This document shows, piece after piece, positions 31,793 to 40,247 of a stretch of DNA of 64,000 bases; within the stretch, counting starts at the first letter, position 1; every line of letters begins with the position of its first letter. The DNA comes from Streptomyces sp. F001 (GTDB lineage: Bacteria > Actinomycetota > Actinomycetes > Streptomycetales > Streptomycetaceae): contig NZ_QZWF01000006.1 in assembly GCF_004187715.1 (NCBI RefSeq), positions 124,001 through 188,000 on the forward strand, given 5' to 3'. The position numbers and the translations under genes were made by a program. Under the pieces are notes generated by a model, which saw nothing but the letters and a program-made list of their open reading frames with translations, was not told the origin of the DNA and did not search any database.

Positions 31793-32822
31793 TCAGCACT
31801 TCTCCCGCAGCGAGTGCAGGTGCTCGCTGGACCGCCGGGCGAACGTGAACGACTCGGTCGGGTTGTCGTGCTCGGCCTGCCAGTGGTGGGCGAAGCGCTG
31901 TCCGCGCAGCCGGGTGACGGCGGAGATGAACCGCTGGTAGTCGATGTCTCCGTCGCCCACGTCGGTCATGCGGTAGCCGTACTGGGTCGAGGGGTCGTTC
32001 ACGCCGTCCTTGACGTGGAAGAGCGGGTAGCGGTCGGGCTGCTTCAGCACGTAGTCGAGGGGTTCGAAGGGCGCGGGGGTGCCGTCGGGCCGCTTCGAGA
32101 AGCGGAACTGGCCGGAGTACGCCCAGAAGATGTCCATCTCCAGGTAGACGAGGTCGGGGTCGGTCTCGGCGAGCAGCACGTCGTAGAGGCGGACGTTCGG
32201 CTGGTCCGAGGCGAAGGAGAACTCCTCGGAGTGGTTGTGCTGGTAGAACTTCACGCGCCGCCGCACCGTAGGTGTTGAAGTCCTCGGCGGCCCGCTTCCA
32301 TGCGTCGACGGTGGAGCCGTAGCGGAAGGGGCCGGAGGCCGTGCCGATGTGCTTCAGGCCGAGTGCCTCTGCGTCGTCGAGGACCTTGGTGAGGTTCTGG
32401 GCGAAGGTGTACGCGTTCGGGTCGTTGGAGTAGTAGCCGACGTGGCTGCCGATCGGGTTCAGGCCGTGGTTCCTGGCCAGCCGCTTGAGCTGCGCGAGCG
32501 TGATCGGGCCCGCGGAGCCCTGCGTGTATCCGGCGAACTCGACCTCGTCGTAGCCGTACCGCTCCAGCTCGGCGAAGACGGCGGCGAAGCCCAGGGTGGA
32601 GACCTTGTCACGGAGGCTGTAGAGCTGAATGCCGAGGCGGCCGGGGGGCAGAACGGGGCGACCGCGGCCCCGGGTGCCGCTCGCGGACTCGGTGGCGGCC
32701 GCTGCAGGGGACGCTGCGGCGCCCAGCAGGGCGGCGGCGGTGGCGCCTGCCGCCACACCGAGCATGCCTCGTCTGGTGAGGCGGTGGGTGAGTTCGGGAT
32801 CGGGCTGGGAGATGCGGCTCAT
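31793..32822 (-). pseudogene. Tat-exported sugar phosphate isomerase/epimerase-like protein, frameshifted
   Basis: The first frame (from 32822) has a twin-arginine leader (LTRRGMLGVAAGATAAALLG) and the first half of a TIM-barrel: RLGIQLYSLRDKVSTLGF, GYDEVEFAGYTQGS, then HGLNPIGSHVGYY. Near 32266 the barrel continues in another frame (VKFYQHNHSEEFSF, VYLEMDIFWAYSGQF, then FHVKDGVND) to the stop at 31793. The shift lies in GCGGCGGCGCG, where one base appears lost or gained. Either the gene is inactive in this strain or the read is wrong by one base. The parts together would give about 342 residues, normal for secreted members. It may belong to the upstream Ebo-like operon, 60 bp away. Confidence 0.8.
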
Positions 32823-32882
32823 GCCTGGAACTCCTCGATGTCGGAGGGCGTTGTCAGTGGTGAGTGCTTCACTTGTGACCAG

Positions 32883-34265
32883 TCAGCACAGACCGGCCAG
32901 TTGGAGCAGTAGTGACTTCACGTCGGTGGCCGCGACGCGGTCGCCGACAGCGCGGGGGGTGGAGCAGATGAGGAGCGGACCGTCGTCGTCGCTCGTGGGA
33001 AGGCGGCCGTGGCTGCCGCGAATAGGTGAGGGATCCAGCGGCACGACCGCCATGCGGTAGCGCATGCCGAGCTTCTTGCGGGCCAGTGCGGTGGCCGCCT
33101 TGATCTTGACGTAGGGGTCGAGGGGATCCATGAAGAGTTCGACCGGGTCGTAACCGGGTTTGCGGTGGATCTCGACGAGTCGCGCGAAGTCGGGCGCGCG
33201 GGCGTCGTCGAGCCAGTAGTAGTACGTGAACCAGGCGTCCGGCTCCGCGACGGCGACGAGCTCGCCGGAGCGGGGATGGTCGAGCTGGTGGGCCTTCTTG
33301 CCCTCGTCGTCGAGGAGTTGCTCGATGCCGGGCAGTCCGTCCAGCGCGGCGCGGGCCGCGTCCAGGTCCTCGGGGCGGCGTACGTAGACGTGGGCGATCT
33401 GGTGGTCGGCGACGGCGAAGGCACGGGACGCCATCGGGTCCAGGTACTCCATGCCGTCCTGTGTGTGCACCTCCAGCAGGCCCGCGCGGCGCAGGGCGCG
33501 GTTGATGGCGACGGGCCTGTTCGCGCGGGTGATGCCGTACTCGGACAGGACGACGACGGTACGGCCCTCGGTGCGGGCGTCGTCCAAAAGCGGGGCGACG
33601 GCTCTGTCCAGGTCGGCGGCGGCCTTCAGGGACCGCGGGTCGTCAGGGCCGAAGCGCTGCAGGTCGTAGTCGAGGTGGGGGAGGTAGCAGAGCGTCAGGT
33701 CGGGGTGCCGGGTGCGCAGGATGTGGCGGGTCGCGTCGATGATCCAGCGACTGGAGACCAGGTCCGCGCCGGGCCCCCAGAAGTGGAAGAGAGGGAAGGT
33801 GCCGAATTTCTCGGTGAGTTCGTCGTGGAGGGCCGCGGGCCGGGTGTAGCAGTCGGGTTCCTTGCGGCCGTCGGCATAGTAGATCGGACGGGGGGTGACG
33901 GTGATGTCGGTGTCTGCGCCCATGGCGTACCACCAGCAGATATTGGCGACCGTGTAGCCGGGGTGTGCGCGGCGTGCGGCGTCCCAGATCTTGTCGCCGG
34001 CGACCAGGCCGTTGTGCTGGCGCCACAGCAGGACGTCGCCGAGTTCGCGGAAGTACCAGCCGTTGCCGACGATGCCGTGCTCCGAGGGCATCGTGCCGGT
34101 CAGGAACGTGGACTGGGCGGCGCAGGTGACGGCGGGCAGAACGGTGCCGAGCGAGGCGCGGGAGCCGGACCGGCCGAGGGCCTTGAGGCGGGGCATGTGA
34201 TCGAGGAGACGGGGGGTGAGGCCGACCACGTCGAGGACCAGGAGCGGGGTGGGGTCAGGGCTCAT
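32883..34265 (-). CDS. Alkaline-phosphatase-superfamily phosphodiesterase/pyrophosphatase (EboF-like)
   Basis: The 460-residue enzyme shows the nucleotide-pyrophosphatase pattern. The metal-binding Asp is in LLVLDVVGLTPRLLDHMP, the nucleophile Thr is in VTCAAQSTFLTGTMPSEHGI, a later metal site is YLPHLDYDLQRFGPDD, and the C-terminal metal His is in IRGSHGRLP. The family hydrolyses phosphodiesters, pyrophosphates or phosphonates. In cyanobacterial and eukaryotic Ebo clusters the sixth gene (EboF) is of this type. Here the gene follows eboE by 2 bp, consistent with the same operon. The substrate is unknown. The start at 34263-34265 is chosen since upstream sequence lies within eboE. Confidence 0.82.
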   Translation of the reverse strand: MSPDPTPLLVLDVVGLTPRLLDHMPRLKALGRSGSRASLGTVLPAVTCAAQSTFLTGTMPSEHGIVGNGWYFRELGDVLLWRQHNGLVAGDKIWDAARRAHPGYTVANICWWYAMGADTDITVTPRPIYYADGRKEPDCYTRPAALHDELTEKFGTFPLFHFWGPGADLVSSRWIIDATRHILRTRHPDLTLCYLPHLDYDLQRFGPDDPRSLKAAADLDRAVAPLLDDARTEGRTVVVLSEYGITRANRPVAINRALRRAGLLEVHTQDGMEYLDPMASRAFAVADHQIAHVYVRRPEDLDAARAALDGLPGIEQLLDDEGKKAHQLDHPRSGELVAVAEPDAWFTYYYWLDDARAPDFARLVEIHRKPGYDPVELFMDPLDPYVKIKAATALARKKLGMRYRMAVVPLDPSPIRGSHGRLPTSDDDGPLLICSTPRAVGDRVAATDVKSLLLQLAGLC

Positions 34266-34267
34266 GC

Positions 34268-35425
34268 TCAGGGGAGCTCCTTCAGTCCGAGGTCCGTCAA
34301 CAGGTCGCGAGCCAGGGTGAGTTCGGCGGCGATGCCGTCGGCCAGCTGGGCCCGGGCCCGGGGCCGCTGCTCCGGCGGGAGGGCCTGCCAGGTGTAGGTC
34401 TCGACCTCGAGATGGCGGGTGAGCGGGCGCGGACCGCCGACGAGCCCGGCCAGCGCCGTCTTCAGGACGTCGAGTGTGGAGGTGAGCGGTGCGGCGGGCG
34501 GGGCGTGCAGCGGGACGTGGAAGTGGGCGCGCCAGGGGGCGCCGTCGGGAAGGACCTCGCCCTTCAGGGCCTCGCCGAGATCGTCCGTGCCTCGCAGGCC
34601 CGCGGCGGTGGCGGTACGGGTCTGGTGCAGGAAGCGGGGCTCGTCGAACGCGGCGAGGGCCTCGCGCACTTCGGGGAGATGGGGGTGTTGGGCGTGCAGG
34701 GCGGCAGAGAGCTGGGTTTTGACGATGGGGACGCCGGCTCGGGTGAGGGCGTCCAGGGCGGTGCCGGGGTCTTCGAAGGAGGTGGCGAGGTGGCACGTGT
34801 CCACGCACACGCCGATACGTTCGTGGGCGATGGCGGTCAGCGGGGCTATGGCGTCGCCGGTGGTCTCTATGAGACATCCGGGTTCCGGTTCCAGACCGAC
34901 GCGGATGGACCGTCCGGTCAGTTCCTGCAGTGCGTCGAGGCGTTCACCGAGAGTACGCAGGGCGGAGTGGGCCGACTCGGCCCGCCGGGTGCGCCAGGCG
35001 AGCGGGAGGGTGGAGATGCTGCCCTCGGTGACGTCGTCGGGGAGCAGGCCGGCGAGCAGCCGGGCCAGGGCCGTGGTGTGGTCGAGGCGCTCGGGGTCGG
35101 TCCAGTCCGGCTTGTAGACGCGGTACTTGACCTCCTCCGCGCCGAACCCCTCGTAGGGGAAGCCGTTGAGGGTGACGACTTCCAGGCCGCGCCGGTCCAG
35201 GTCGGTGCGCAGGGCGCGCAGCGCGGACGGGTCGGTGACCAGGGCGTGGGCGGCGTCCCTGGCGAGCCACAGGCCGATGCCGAGGCGGTCGCGGCCGAGG
35301 CGGCGGCGGACGGGTTCGCAGTGGTCGCGCAGCTGGGCGAGGACCCCCTCGAGGGTTTCCGCGGGGTGGACGTTGGTGCAGTAGGCGAGGTGGACCGTGG
35401 AGCCGTCGGGGTGGCGGAAGCGCAT
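34268..35425 (-). CDS. eboE: Metabolite traffic protein EboE-like (xylose-isomerase-type TIM barrel)
   Basis: The 385-residue protein starts MRFRHPDGSTVHLAYCTNVH, the typical EboE opening. It continues GIGLWLARDAAHAL, TLNGFPYEGFGAEEVKYRVY, RIGVCVDTCHLATSFEDP and VKTQLSAALHAQHP. These motifs form a sugar-isomerase-like barrel with candidate metal residues in EPEPGCLIE and DTCHLA. EboE is a conserved member of the Ebo operon, implicated in cyanobacteria in moving a scytonemin precursor out of the cytoplasm. Its reaction is unknown. It is separated from the TatD-type gene by 3 bp and from the phosphatase gene by 2 bp. Confidence 0.85.
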   Translation of the reverse strand: MRFRHPDGSTVHLAYCTNVHPAETLEGVLAQLRDHCEPVRRRLGRDRLGIGLWLARDAAHALVTDPSALRALRTDLDRRGLEVVTLNGFPYEGFGAEEVKYRVYKPDWTDPERLDHTTALARLLAGLLPDDVTEGSISTLPLAWRTRRAESAHSALRTLGERLDALQELTGRSIRVGLEPEPGCLIETTGDAIAPLTAIAHERIGVCVDTCHLATSFEDPGTALDALTRAGVPIVKTQLSAALHAQHPHLPEVREALAAFDEPRFLHQTRTATAAGLRGTDDLGEALKGEVLPDGAPWRAHFHVPLHAPPAAPLTSTLDVLKTALAGLVGGPRPLTRHLEVETYTWQALPPEQRPRARAQLADGIAAELTLARDLLTDLGLKELP

Positions 35426-35428
35426 CGC

Positions 35429-36277
35429 TCACTCCCCTCCGCGCAGGATGGAGTTGCCCTCATGGGTGACATCGGTCGCGGCCACGTCCAGATGCAGACG
35501 GCCGCTGAGCCCGTAGAAGGCGACGGGGTTGCGCCACAGCACCTGGTCGACGTCGTCCTCCGTGAAGCCCTCGGCCAGCATCAGATCGCCGACCTTGCGG
35601 GTCTTCAGGGGGTCGCTGCGGCCCCAGTCGGCGGCCGAGTTCACCAGGACCTGCTCGGGGCCGTAGGCACGGAGGATGGCGACCATCCGCTCCTCGTCCA
35701 TCTTGGTGTCCGGATAGACGGAGAAGCCCAGCCAGCAGCCGCTGTCCCTGGCCTCCTTGACGGTGGTCTCGTTGAGGTGGTCGAGCAGGACCCGGTCCGG
35801 GGAGAGCGCCGACTCCCGGACGACGTCGAGGGTGCGGCGCAGCCCGGCGAGCTTGTCGCGATGCGGGGTGTGCACGAGCGCGGGCAGCTCGTGGTCGGCG
35901 GCGAGCTGGAGCTGGGCGGCGAGCGCGGTGTCCTCGGCGGGGGTCATCGAGTCGTAGCCGATCTCGCCGACGGCCACGACCTGGTCCTTGACGAGATACC
36001 GGGGCAGTTCGTCGAGGACGGGGACACAGCGCGGGTCGTTCGCCTCCTTGGGGTTCAGGGCGAGAGTGCAGTGGTGGGCGATGCCGTACTGGGCGGCGCG
36101 GAAGGGTTCCCAGCCCAGGAGGGAGTCGAAGTAGTCGAGGAAGGTGGCGGGCGAGGTGCGGGGCTGGCCGAGCCAGAAGGAGGGCTCGACGAGCGCGCGG
36201 ACACCCGCGGCGTGCATGGCCTGGTAGTCGTCGGTGGTCCTGGACGTCATGTGGATGTGGGGGTCGAAGATGCGCAT
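35429..36277 (-). CDS. TatD-family metal-dependent hydrolase (EboB-like)
   Basis: The 282-residue amidohydrolase-like protein starts MRIFDPHIHMTSRTTDDY with the HxH metal site. It also has VAVGEIGYDS with a metal Glu, PALVHTPH and LVNSAADWGRSDPLKT with the C-terminal Asp. TatD enzymes are often nucleases or small-molecule hydrolases; in Ebo operons this gene is EboB. It overlaps the EboA gene at TGATG, indicating coupling. It has no export signal. The biochemical substrate cannot be told from sequence. Confidence 0.85.
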   Translation of the reverse strand: MRIFDPHIHMTSRTTDDYQAMHAAGVRALVEPSFWLGQPRTSPATFLDYFDSLLGWEPFRAAQYGIAHHCTLALNPKEANDPRCVPVLDELPRYLVKDQVVAVGEIGYDSMTPAEDTALAAQLQLAADHELPALVHTPHRDKLAGLRRTLDVVRESALSPDRVLLDHLNETTVKEARDSGCWLGFSVYPDTKMDEERMVAILRAYGPEQVLVNSAADWGRSDPLKTRKVGDLMLAEGFTEDDVDQVLWRNPVAFYGLSGRLHLDVAATDVTHEGNSILRGGE

Positions 36278-36981
36278 CAGGACTCCTTGCCGTGGGGGGT
36301 GTCCGAGCCGTGCGCCGGCGGCGCGGACTCGGTCAGGGCCAGGACGCGGTGCAGGTCCTCCGGTACGGGACGGCCCGCTGCGGTGCGTTCGGCGGCGTAG
36401 TCGCCGAGCATGCGGGCGAGTTCGGCGTCGGCGCCTGCGCGGCGTTCCAGGTCGGCCAGCTCGTCGATGGGCACGCCGGTGAAGAGGCACTTCAGCACGG
36501 CGTGACGCCAGTTGTGCGGGGCGAGGTGCCGGGCCGCGTAGGGGCCGACGGCGGCGGCGAGGAGGCGGGTGTCATTGGTCCGCAGGGCGTCCTCGATCAG
36601 CGGGAGAGCGTCCGGGCCGGGCACGAGGTGGGGCAGTGCGTGCAGGACGGCGCGGCGTTCCGCGGCGGTTCCCTGACGGTAGACGCGGGTGAGTGCGGCC
36701 GGGTCGGCTCGGGCGGCGTGCAGGATCAGGACGCGGGCGGCGTCGGCGTGCTCGTCGCCGCAGCGACGGCCCGCCTCGGCAAGGCGTAGTTCCCAGACGG
36801 AGATCGGGCCGTGCGTGCCGGGGTGTGCGGCGGCCTCGGTGAGGGCTCGCTCGAGCCAGGCACGAGCGGATGCGGAGAGGTGGGTGCTGAGCTGGGTGTG
36901 GAGGGTTTCGGGAGGGTGCGGGCGGGGTGGTGTCCTTGGTTCTCGCCGCCGGGTGGCCGGGGTGGCGTGGTGGCGTGTCAT
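36277..36981 (-). CDS. eboA: EboA-domain protein
   Basis: The 234-residue helical protein has features of the EboA domain: ARAWLERALTEAAAHPGTHG, RRAVLHALPHLVPGPDALPL and NWRHAVLKCLFTGVPIDELA. No enzyme motif is present. The ATG at 36981 is supported by AGAAGGAG just upstream. Its first 410 bp overlap the current reading frame of the upstream TIM-barrel gene, which is odd. A one-base change in a run of eight G at 37037-37044 would end that gene exactly at this start (ATGA). The function of EboA is unknown; its presence strongly marks the operon as an Ebo type. Confidence 0.85.
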   Translation of the reverse strand: MTRHHATPATRRREPRTPPRPHPPETLHTQLSTHLSASARAWLERALTEAAAHPGTHGPISVWELRLAEAGRRCGDEHADAARVLILHAARADPAALTRVYRQGTAAERRAVLHALPHLVPGPDALPLIEDALRTNDTRLLAAAVGPYAARHLAPHNWRHAVLKCLFTGVPIDELADLERRAGADAELARMLGDYAAERTAAGRPVPEDLHRVLALTESAPPAHGSDTPHGKES

Positions 36982-38032
36982 GGGGTGCTCCTTCTGGGGT
37001 GGCGAAGGGCTCGCCAGGTGGTGCGACGGGCGCAGTGGGGGGGGACTGGCCCGTTGGTGGCGTGGTGTTCGGCGGTGTGGCGTCGGGGTGTGCGGTGGAG
37101 GACGACATGGCCTGCGGGGCAGCCGTGCCGGGCCGGGTCGGCGCTGCGTTGCGGAGGAACGGGAGGGAGCGTTCGGCGAAGTGGGGGCCCGCGTGGGAGT
37201 GGCGGGGCAGTTCGACGACCGTCAGGCCCTGATAGCCGGTTGCGGCGAGGGCTTCGAGGACGGGCGGGAAGTCGATGTCCCCGTCCCCGAAAGGAAGGTG
37301 TTCATGGATACCGCGGCGCATGTCCTCGATCTGGACGTGCCGCAGCCAGGGGGCCGCCGTGCGGACGCAGTCGGCCGGAGAAAGGGGTTCGAGGCACTGG
37401 CAGTGGCCGATGTCGAGGGTGAGACCGAGAGCGGCAGGCTCGCCCAGCAGCCGACGGAGGTGGTGGAAGTCGGCGAGGGTGGCGAGGAGGTGGCCCGGTT
37501 CGGGCTCGACGGCGAGCGGGATACCGGCGGCGGTTGCGGCGTCCAGTACGGGGGCGAGGCTCTCGGCGAGGCGTTTCCACGCCGTGTCCTCGTCCGTGCC
37601 GACCGGGACGGTCCCGCTGAAGCAGTGCACGGCGTGGGCGTCGAGGTCGGCGGCGACCCGGACGGCGCGGAGCAGCAGGTCGACCCGGCGGGCCCGGTCG
37701 TCGGGGTCGGGGTCCAGCAAGGAGGGGCCGTGTTTGCGGCGCGGGTCGAGCACATAGCGGGCGCCCGTTTCCACGGTGGCGGTCAGCCCGAGCGTGCCGA
37801 GGCGCTGCGCGACTCGGCGGGTGCGGGAGGCCACGTCGGGGGCGAGCGGGTCGAGGTGCATGTGGTCGAGGGTCAGCCCGACGCCGTCGTAGCCCAGGTC
37901 GGCCAGCAGGGTGAGGGCGTCGTCGAGACGGAGGTCGGCCAGGCCGTTGGTGCCGTAGCCGAAGCGGAGGGGGTGATGCGAGGGGATGGGTTTCCTGCGG
38001 TCCGGTGCCGACGGGAAAGGATTGAGACTCAT
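36572..38032 (-). CDS. Sugar phosphate isomerase/epimerase-like TIM barrel with suspicious C-terminal extension
   Basis: Residues 20-300 are an AP-endonuclease-2-type barrel: LRFGYGTNGLADLRLDDALT, YDGVGLTLDHMHLDP, HAVHCFSGTVPVGTDEDTA, VEPEPGHLLATLADF, then LGLTLDIGHCQCLEPLSPAD. The likely metal ligands are Glu in VEPEPGH, Asp/His in DIGHC and Glu in HVQIEDM. After about residue 310 the frame turns into Pro/Thr-rich and then Arg-rich sequence with no homology, overlapping eboA by 410 bp. The homopolymer at 37037-37044 is the probable cause (see eboA). The true protein is probably about 350 residues. It overlaps the prenyltransferase gene by ATGA on its 5' side. Confidence 0.75.
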   Translation of the reverse strand: MSLNPFPSAPDRRKPIPSHHPLRFGYGTNGLADLRLDDALTLLADLGYDGVGLTLDHMHLDPLAPDVASRTRRVAQRLGTLGLTATVETGARYVLDPRRKHGPSLLDPDPDDRARRVDLLLRAVRVAADLDAHAVHCFSGTVPVGTDEDTAWKRLAESLAPVLDAATAAGIPLAVEPEPGHLLATLADFHHLRRLLGEPAALGLTLDIGHCQCLEPLSPADCVRTAAPWLRHVQIEDMRRGIHEHLPFGDGDIDFPPVLEALAATGYQGLTVVELPRHSHAGPHFAERSLPFLRNAAPTRPGTAAPQAMSSSTAHPDATPPNTTPPTGQSPPTAPVAPPGEPFATPEGAPHDTPPRHPGHPAARTKDTTPPAPSRNPPHPAQHPPLRIRSCLARASPHRGRRTPRHARPDLRLGTTPCRGGPSLRRRARRRRPRPDPARRPSRPGRTHPRLPSGNRRGTPRRPARTAPPRARPGRSPADRGRPADQ

Positions 38033-39000
38033 GTGACGCTCACCTTCCTCGCGTACTTCCGGCCGATCGGGGCCAGTGCGGCAATGACGACGGCGGTGAG
38101 ACCGGCTCCGGCGCGGGCGGAGAGGGCGGCCTGGAGAGGGATGGTGGCGCGGACGCCGCCGCCGACGGCTCGTTGGGTGAGCGGGGGTGAGGGGTTGAGG
38201 GCGGCGTGGGTGTAGGGGCGGGCGGCGGTCGCGGCGTAGGCGACGGCGAGGGCGGTACGCAGGGCGCCGTCGCCCGAGGGCCGCACGGCGGCGGCAGCGC
38301 GGCCGGTCGCGTCCGGTTGGCCTGTCGGGAGTGGGGAGGAGCGTGTCACCAGGCGAGTGAGGAGGGCCGTCGTGGCGAGCGCCGCCAGGGGTGGCAGGGT
38401 CGAGCCGCCCTGCGTCTCCCGGCGGGACACGGTGGTGACCGCGAGGGTGTGGGTGCCGAGGAGTGCGGCGGACGAGAGCGCCTCGCGGGTACGCCCGGTC
38501 GTGGCTGCGGCTCCGAGGAGGAGGTCGAGACCGCGGGCGGCGGCCATGGCGACCGGGCCGGCCGGAGTGTGCTTCAGGGCGAGGTCGTAGGCCCAGACGG
38601 TGGCCGCGAGGGGCGTGGCGACGGTGAGGGCGGGCCGGCCGGCGCGGGCCGCGAGGGCCAGTCCGGCGGCGGTGAGGGCGCAGGCCGCCGTGAGGGCGGA
38701 GGCCGGGCGGATGCGACCGGAGGGAAGGGGACGGTGCGGGCGTTCGGCGGCGTCCTCCTCACGGTCCGCCCAGTCGTTGAGAGCCATTCCCGCCTCGTAG
38801 AGACAGACGGAGGAGCCGATGGCGAGCAGAGTGCGGGAGTTGGGGCGCACGCCGGTCGCGGCCGCACCGGTGAGCGCGTCGCCGGGGACGGTGAACAGGG
38901 CGGGAAGGCGGAGCAGTTCTGCCCAGGCGCGTCGACGCGTCGCTCGCCGAGCCGCCTCTCTCCCGTCGACGTCCTCTGCCCCCACACGCCGGCGGCTCAC
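38029..39000 (-). CDS. eboC: UbiA-family prenyltransferase (EboC-like)
   Basis: The 323-residue membrane protein has about eight hydrophobic segments and the first aspartate-rich motif in LNDWADREEDAAERPHRPLP, where NDxxD binds Mg-prenyl diphosphate. A second, weaker motif is in WAYDLALKHT. UbiA enzymes transfer isoprenoid chains to an acceptor inside the membrane; in the Ebo cluster this is EboC. Start and stop overlap both neighbours (GTGA/ATGA types), so expression is coupled to the inositol-phosphate synthase-like and TIM-barrel genes. The acceptor is unknown. Confidence 0.85.
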   Translation of the reverse strand: MSRRRVGAEDVDGREAARRATRRRAWAELLRLPALFTVPGDALTGAAATGVRPNSRTLLAIGSSVCLYEAGMALNDWADREEDAAERPHRPLPSGRIRPASALTAACALTAAGLALAARAGRPALTVATPLAATVWAYDLALKHTPAGPVAMAAARGLDLLLGAAATTGRTREALSSAALLGTHTLAVTTVSRRETQGGSTLPPLAALATTALLTRLVTRSSPLPTGQPDATGRAAAAVRPSGDGALRTALAVAYAATAARPYTHAALNPSPPLTQRAVGGGVRATIPLQAALSARAGAGLTAVVIAALAPIGRKYARKVSVT

Positions 39001-40163
39001 GACCGCTCTCCCGACGCCGCGTCACCGATGTGCTCCCCCGCCCCGGCCCCCGCAGCCGCTCTCCGAATGCAACCAGCGCCGTGTGCTGCTCCCCCAATGC
39101 GGCGGGCCCGGCCCCACCGGTCCTTGAAGAAGAAGCCCAGGTCGGTCAGTGGGCCGGAGAGGCCGGTCTCGTGGGCGCGGGCGGTCAGGCGGGCCAGGTC
39201 CAGGACGAGGGGGGCCGCGAGGGCGGAATCGCAGCCCTGCCAGATGGTCTGGAGGATCATGCGGGTGCCGAGGAAACCGTCGAAGGCGATGTGGTCCCAG
39301 GCGGTCTTCCAGTCGCCGAGCGCGGGGACGTCGTCGATGTGGACCTCACCCTCGGGAACGGTGCCGAGGGTGTCGGCGAGGACGCGTTCCTTGCCGGCGT
39401 TCTTCGCCGCTGCGGCGGCGGGGTCGGCGAGGGCCGCGCCGTCGCCGCCGCCGAGCAGGTTGGTGCCGGACCAGGCCCGTACGTTCAGCGCCCGCTGCGC
39501 GAACATCGGGCCCAGCACGGCCCGCAGCAGCGTCTGTCCGGTCTTGCCGTCCCGGCCGGCGTACGGCAGGCCGCTCCGCTCGGCCGCACGGGCGGCGACG
39601 GGGTGATGCATGCCCTCGGACGGGGTGAAGTTGACGTAGGGGCAGCCCGCGCGCAGGGCCGCCAGCGCGTACAGGGTGCTGGCCGGCAGCGGGGCGTCGG
39701 GCCCCTGGGAGGCAGGTTCGGTGGAGGCGACGTTCACCACCACGGCCCGCTCCAGTTCATGGCGGTGCACGAAGTCGCGTATGTCGTCGGCGAAGGCCGT
39801 GATCAGTTCGGCCTCGCTCCTGGCATCCCCCGGCGTGGGGCCGCCGGGCCTGATCTCCCGGTCGACAGCGGCGAGTTCGGCGGCGACGGCGGTGGCGACG
39901 CCCGGTGGGAGGACGCCGCCGGCGGTCAGGGTCTCGGCACGTTTGGGCAGCGGGCAGTCGACGGTGTCATGGCCGCCGAAGACGAGGTCGGACAGCGCGG
40001 GCAGGCCGCTGTCGGTGAACGCTGGGGTCTCGGTCACCATGCCGGTGGGCGGGTGCAGTCCCGCGCTGACGGCGGCGCACCCCGTGACGACGGTGGTGGC
40101 GACGGAGCCTCGGGCTCCGATCAGCCACACCCCCACACGCGGTCGGGAGAGGGACGCGGACAT
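38997..40163 (-). CDS. Myo-inositol-1-phosphate synthase-like enzyme
   Basis: The 388-residue protein has an NAD-binding start (RVGVWLIGARGSVATTVVTG) and inositol-phosphate synthase motifs: VVNVASTEPASQGP, YVNFTPSEGMHHPVAARAAE, YAGRDGKTGQTLLRAVLGPM, RAWSGTNLLGGGDG and WDHIAFDGFLGTRMI. These enzymes cyclise glucose 6-phosphate to inositol 3-phosphate. In cyanobacterial Ebo operons the cyclase gene is EboD, a dehydroquinate-synthase-like sugar phosphate cyclase. Here a mechanistically different sugar-phosphate cyclase takes the first position. The C-terminal 20 residues (GGAAHGAGCIRRAAAGAGAG) are low complexity. It starts the operon at ATG 40163. Confidence 0.87.
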   Translation of the reverse strand: MSASLSRPRVGVWLIGARGSVATTVVTGCAAVSAGLHPPTGMVTETPAFTDSGLPALSDLVFGGHDTVDCPLPKRAETLTAGGVLPPGVATAVAAELAAVDREIRPGGPTPGDARSEAELITAFADDIRDFVHRHELERAVVVNVASTEPASQGPDAPLPASTLYALAALRAGCPYVNFTPSEGMHHPVAARAAERSGLPYAGRDGKTGQTLLRAVLGPMFAQRALNVRAWSGTNLLGGGDGAALADPAAAAAKNAGKERVLADTLGTVPEGEVHIDDVPALGDWKTAWDHIAFDGFLGTRMILQTIWQGCDSALAAPLVLDLARLTARAHETGLSGPLTDLGFFFKDRWGRARRIGGAAHGAGCIRRAAAGAGAGEHIGDAASGERS

Positions 40164-40247
40164 GGGCAGCCTCCTGATCGTGCGCGAACCCCGGTGGGAG
40201 GGACGGAGACGGCGGGCGGGGGTCCGGCGTCCCCCGCCCGCCGCCGT

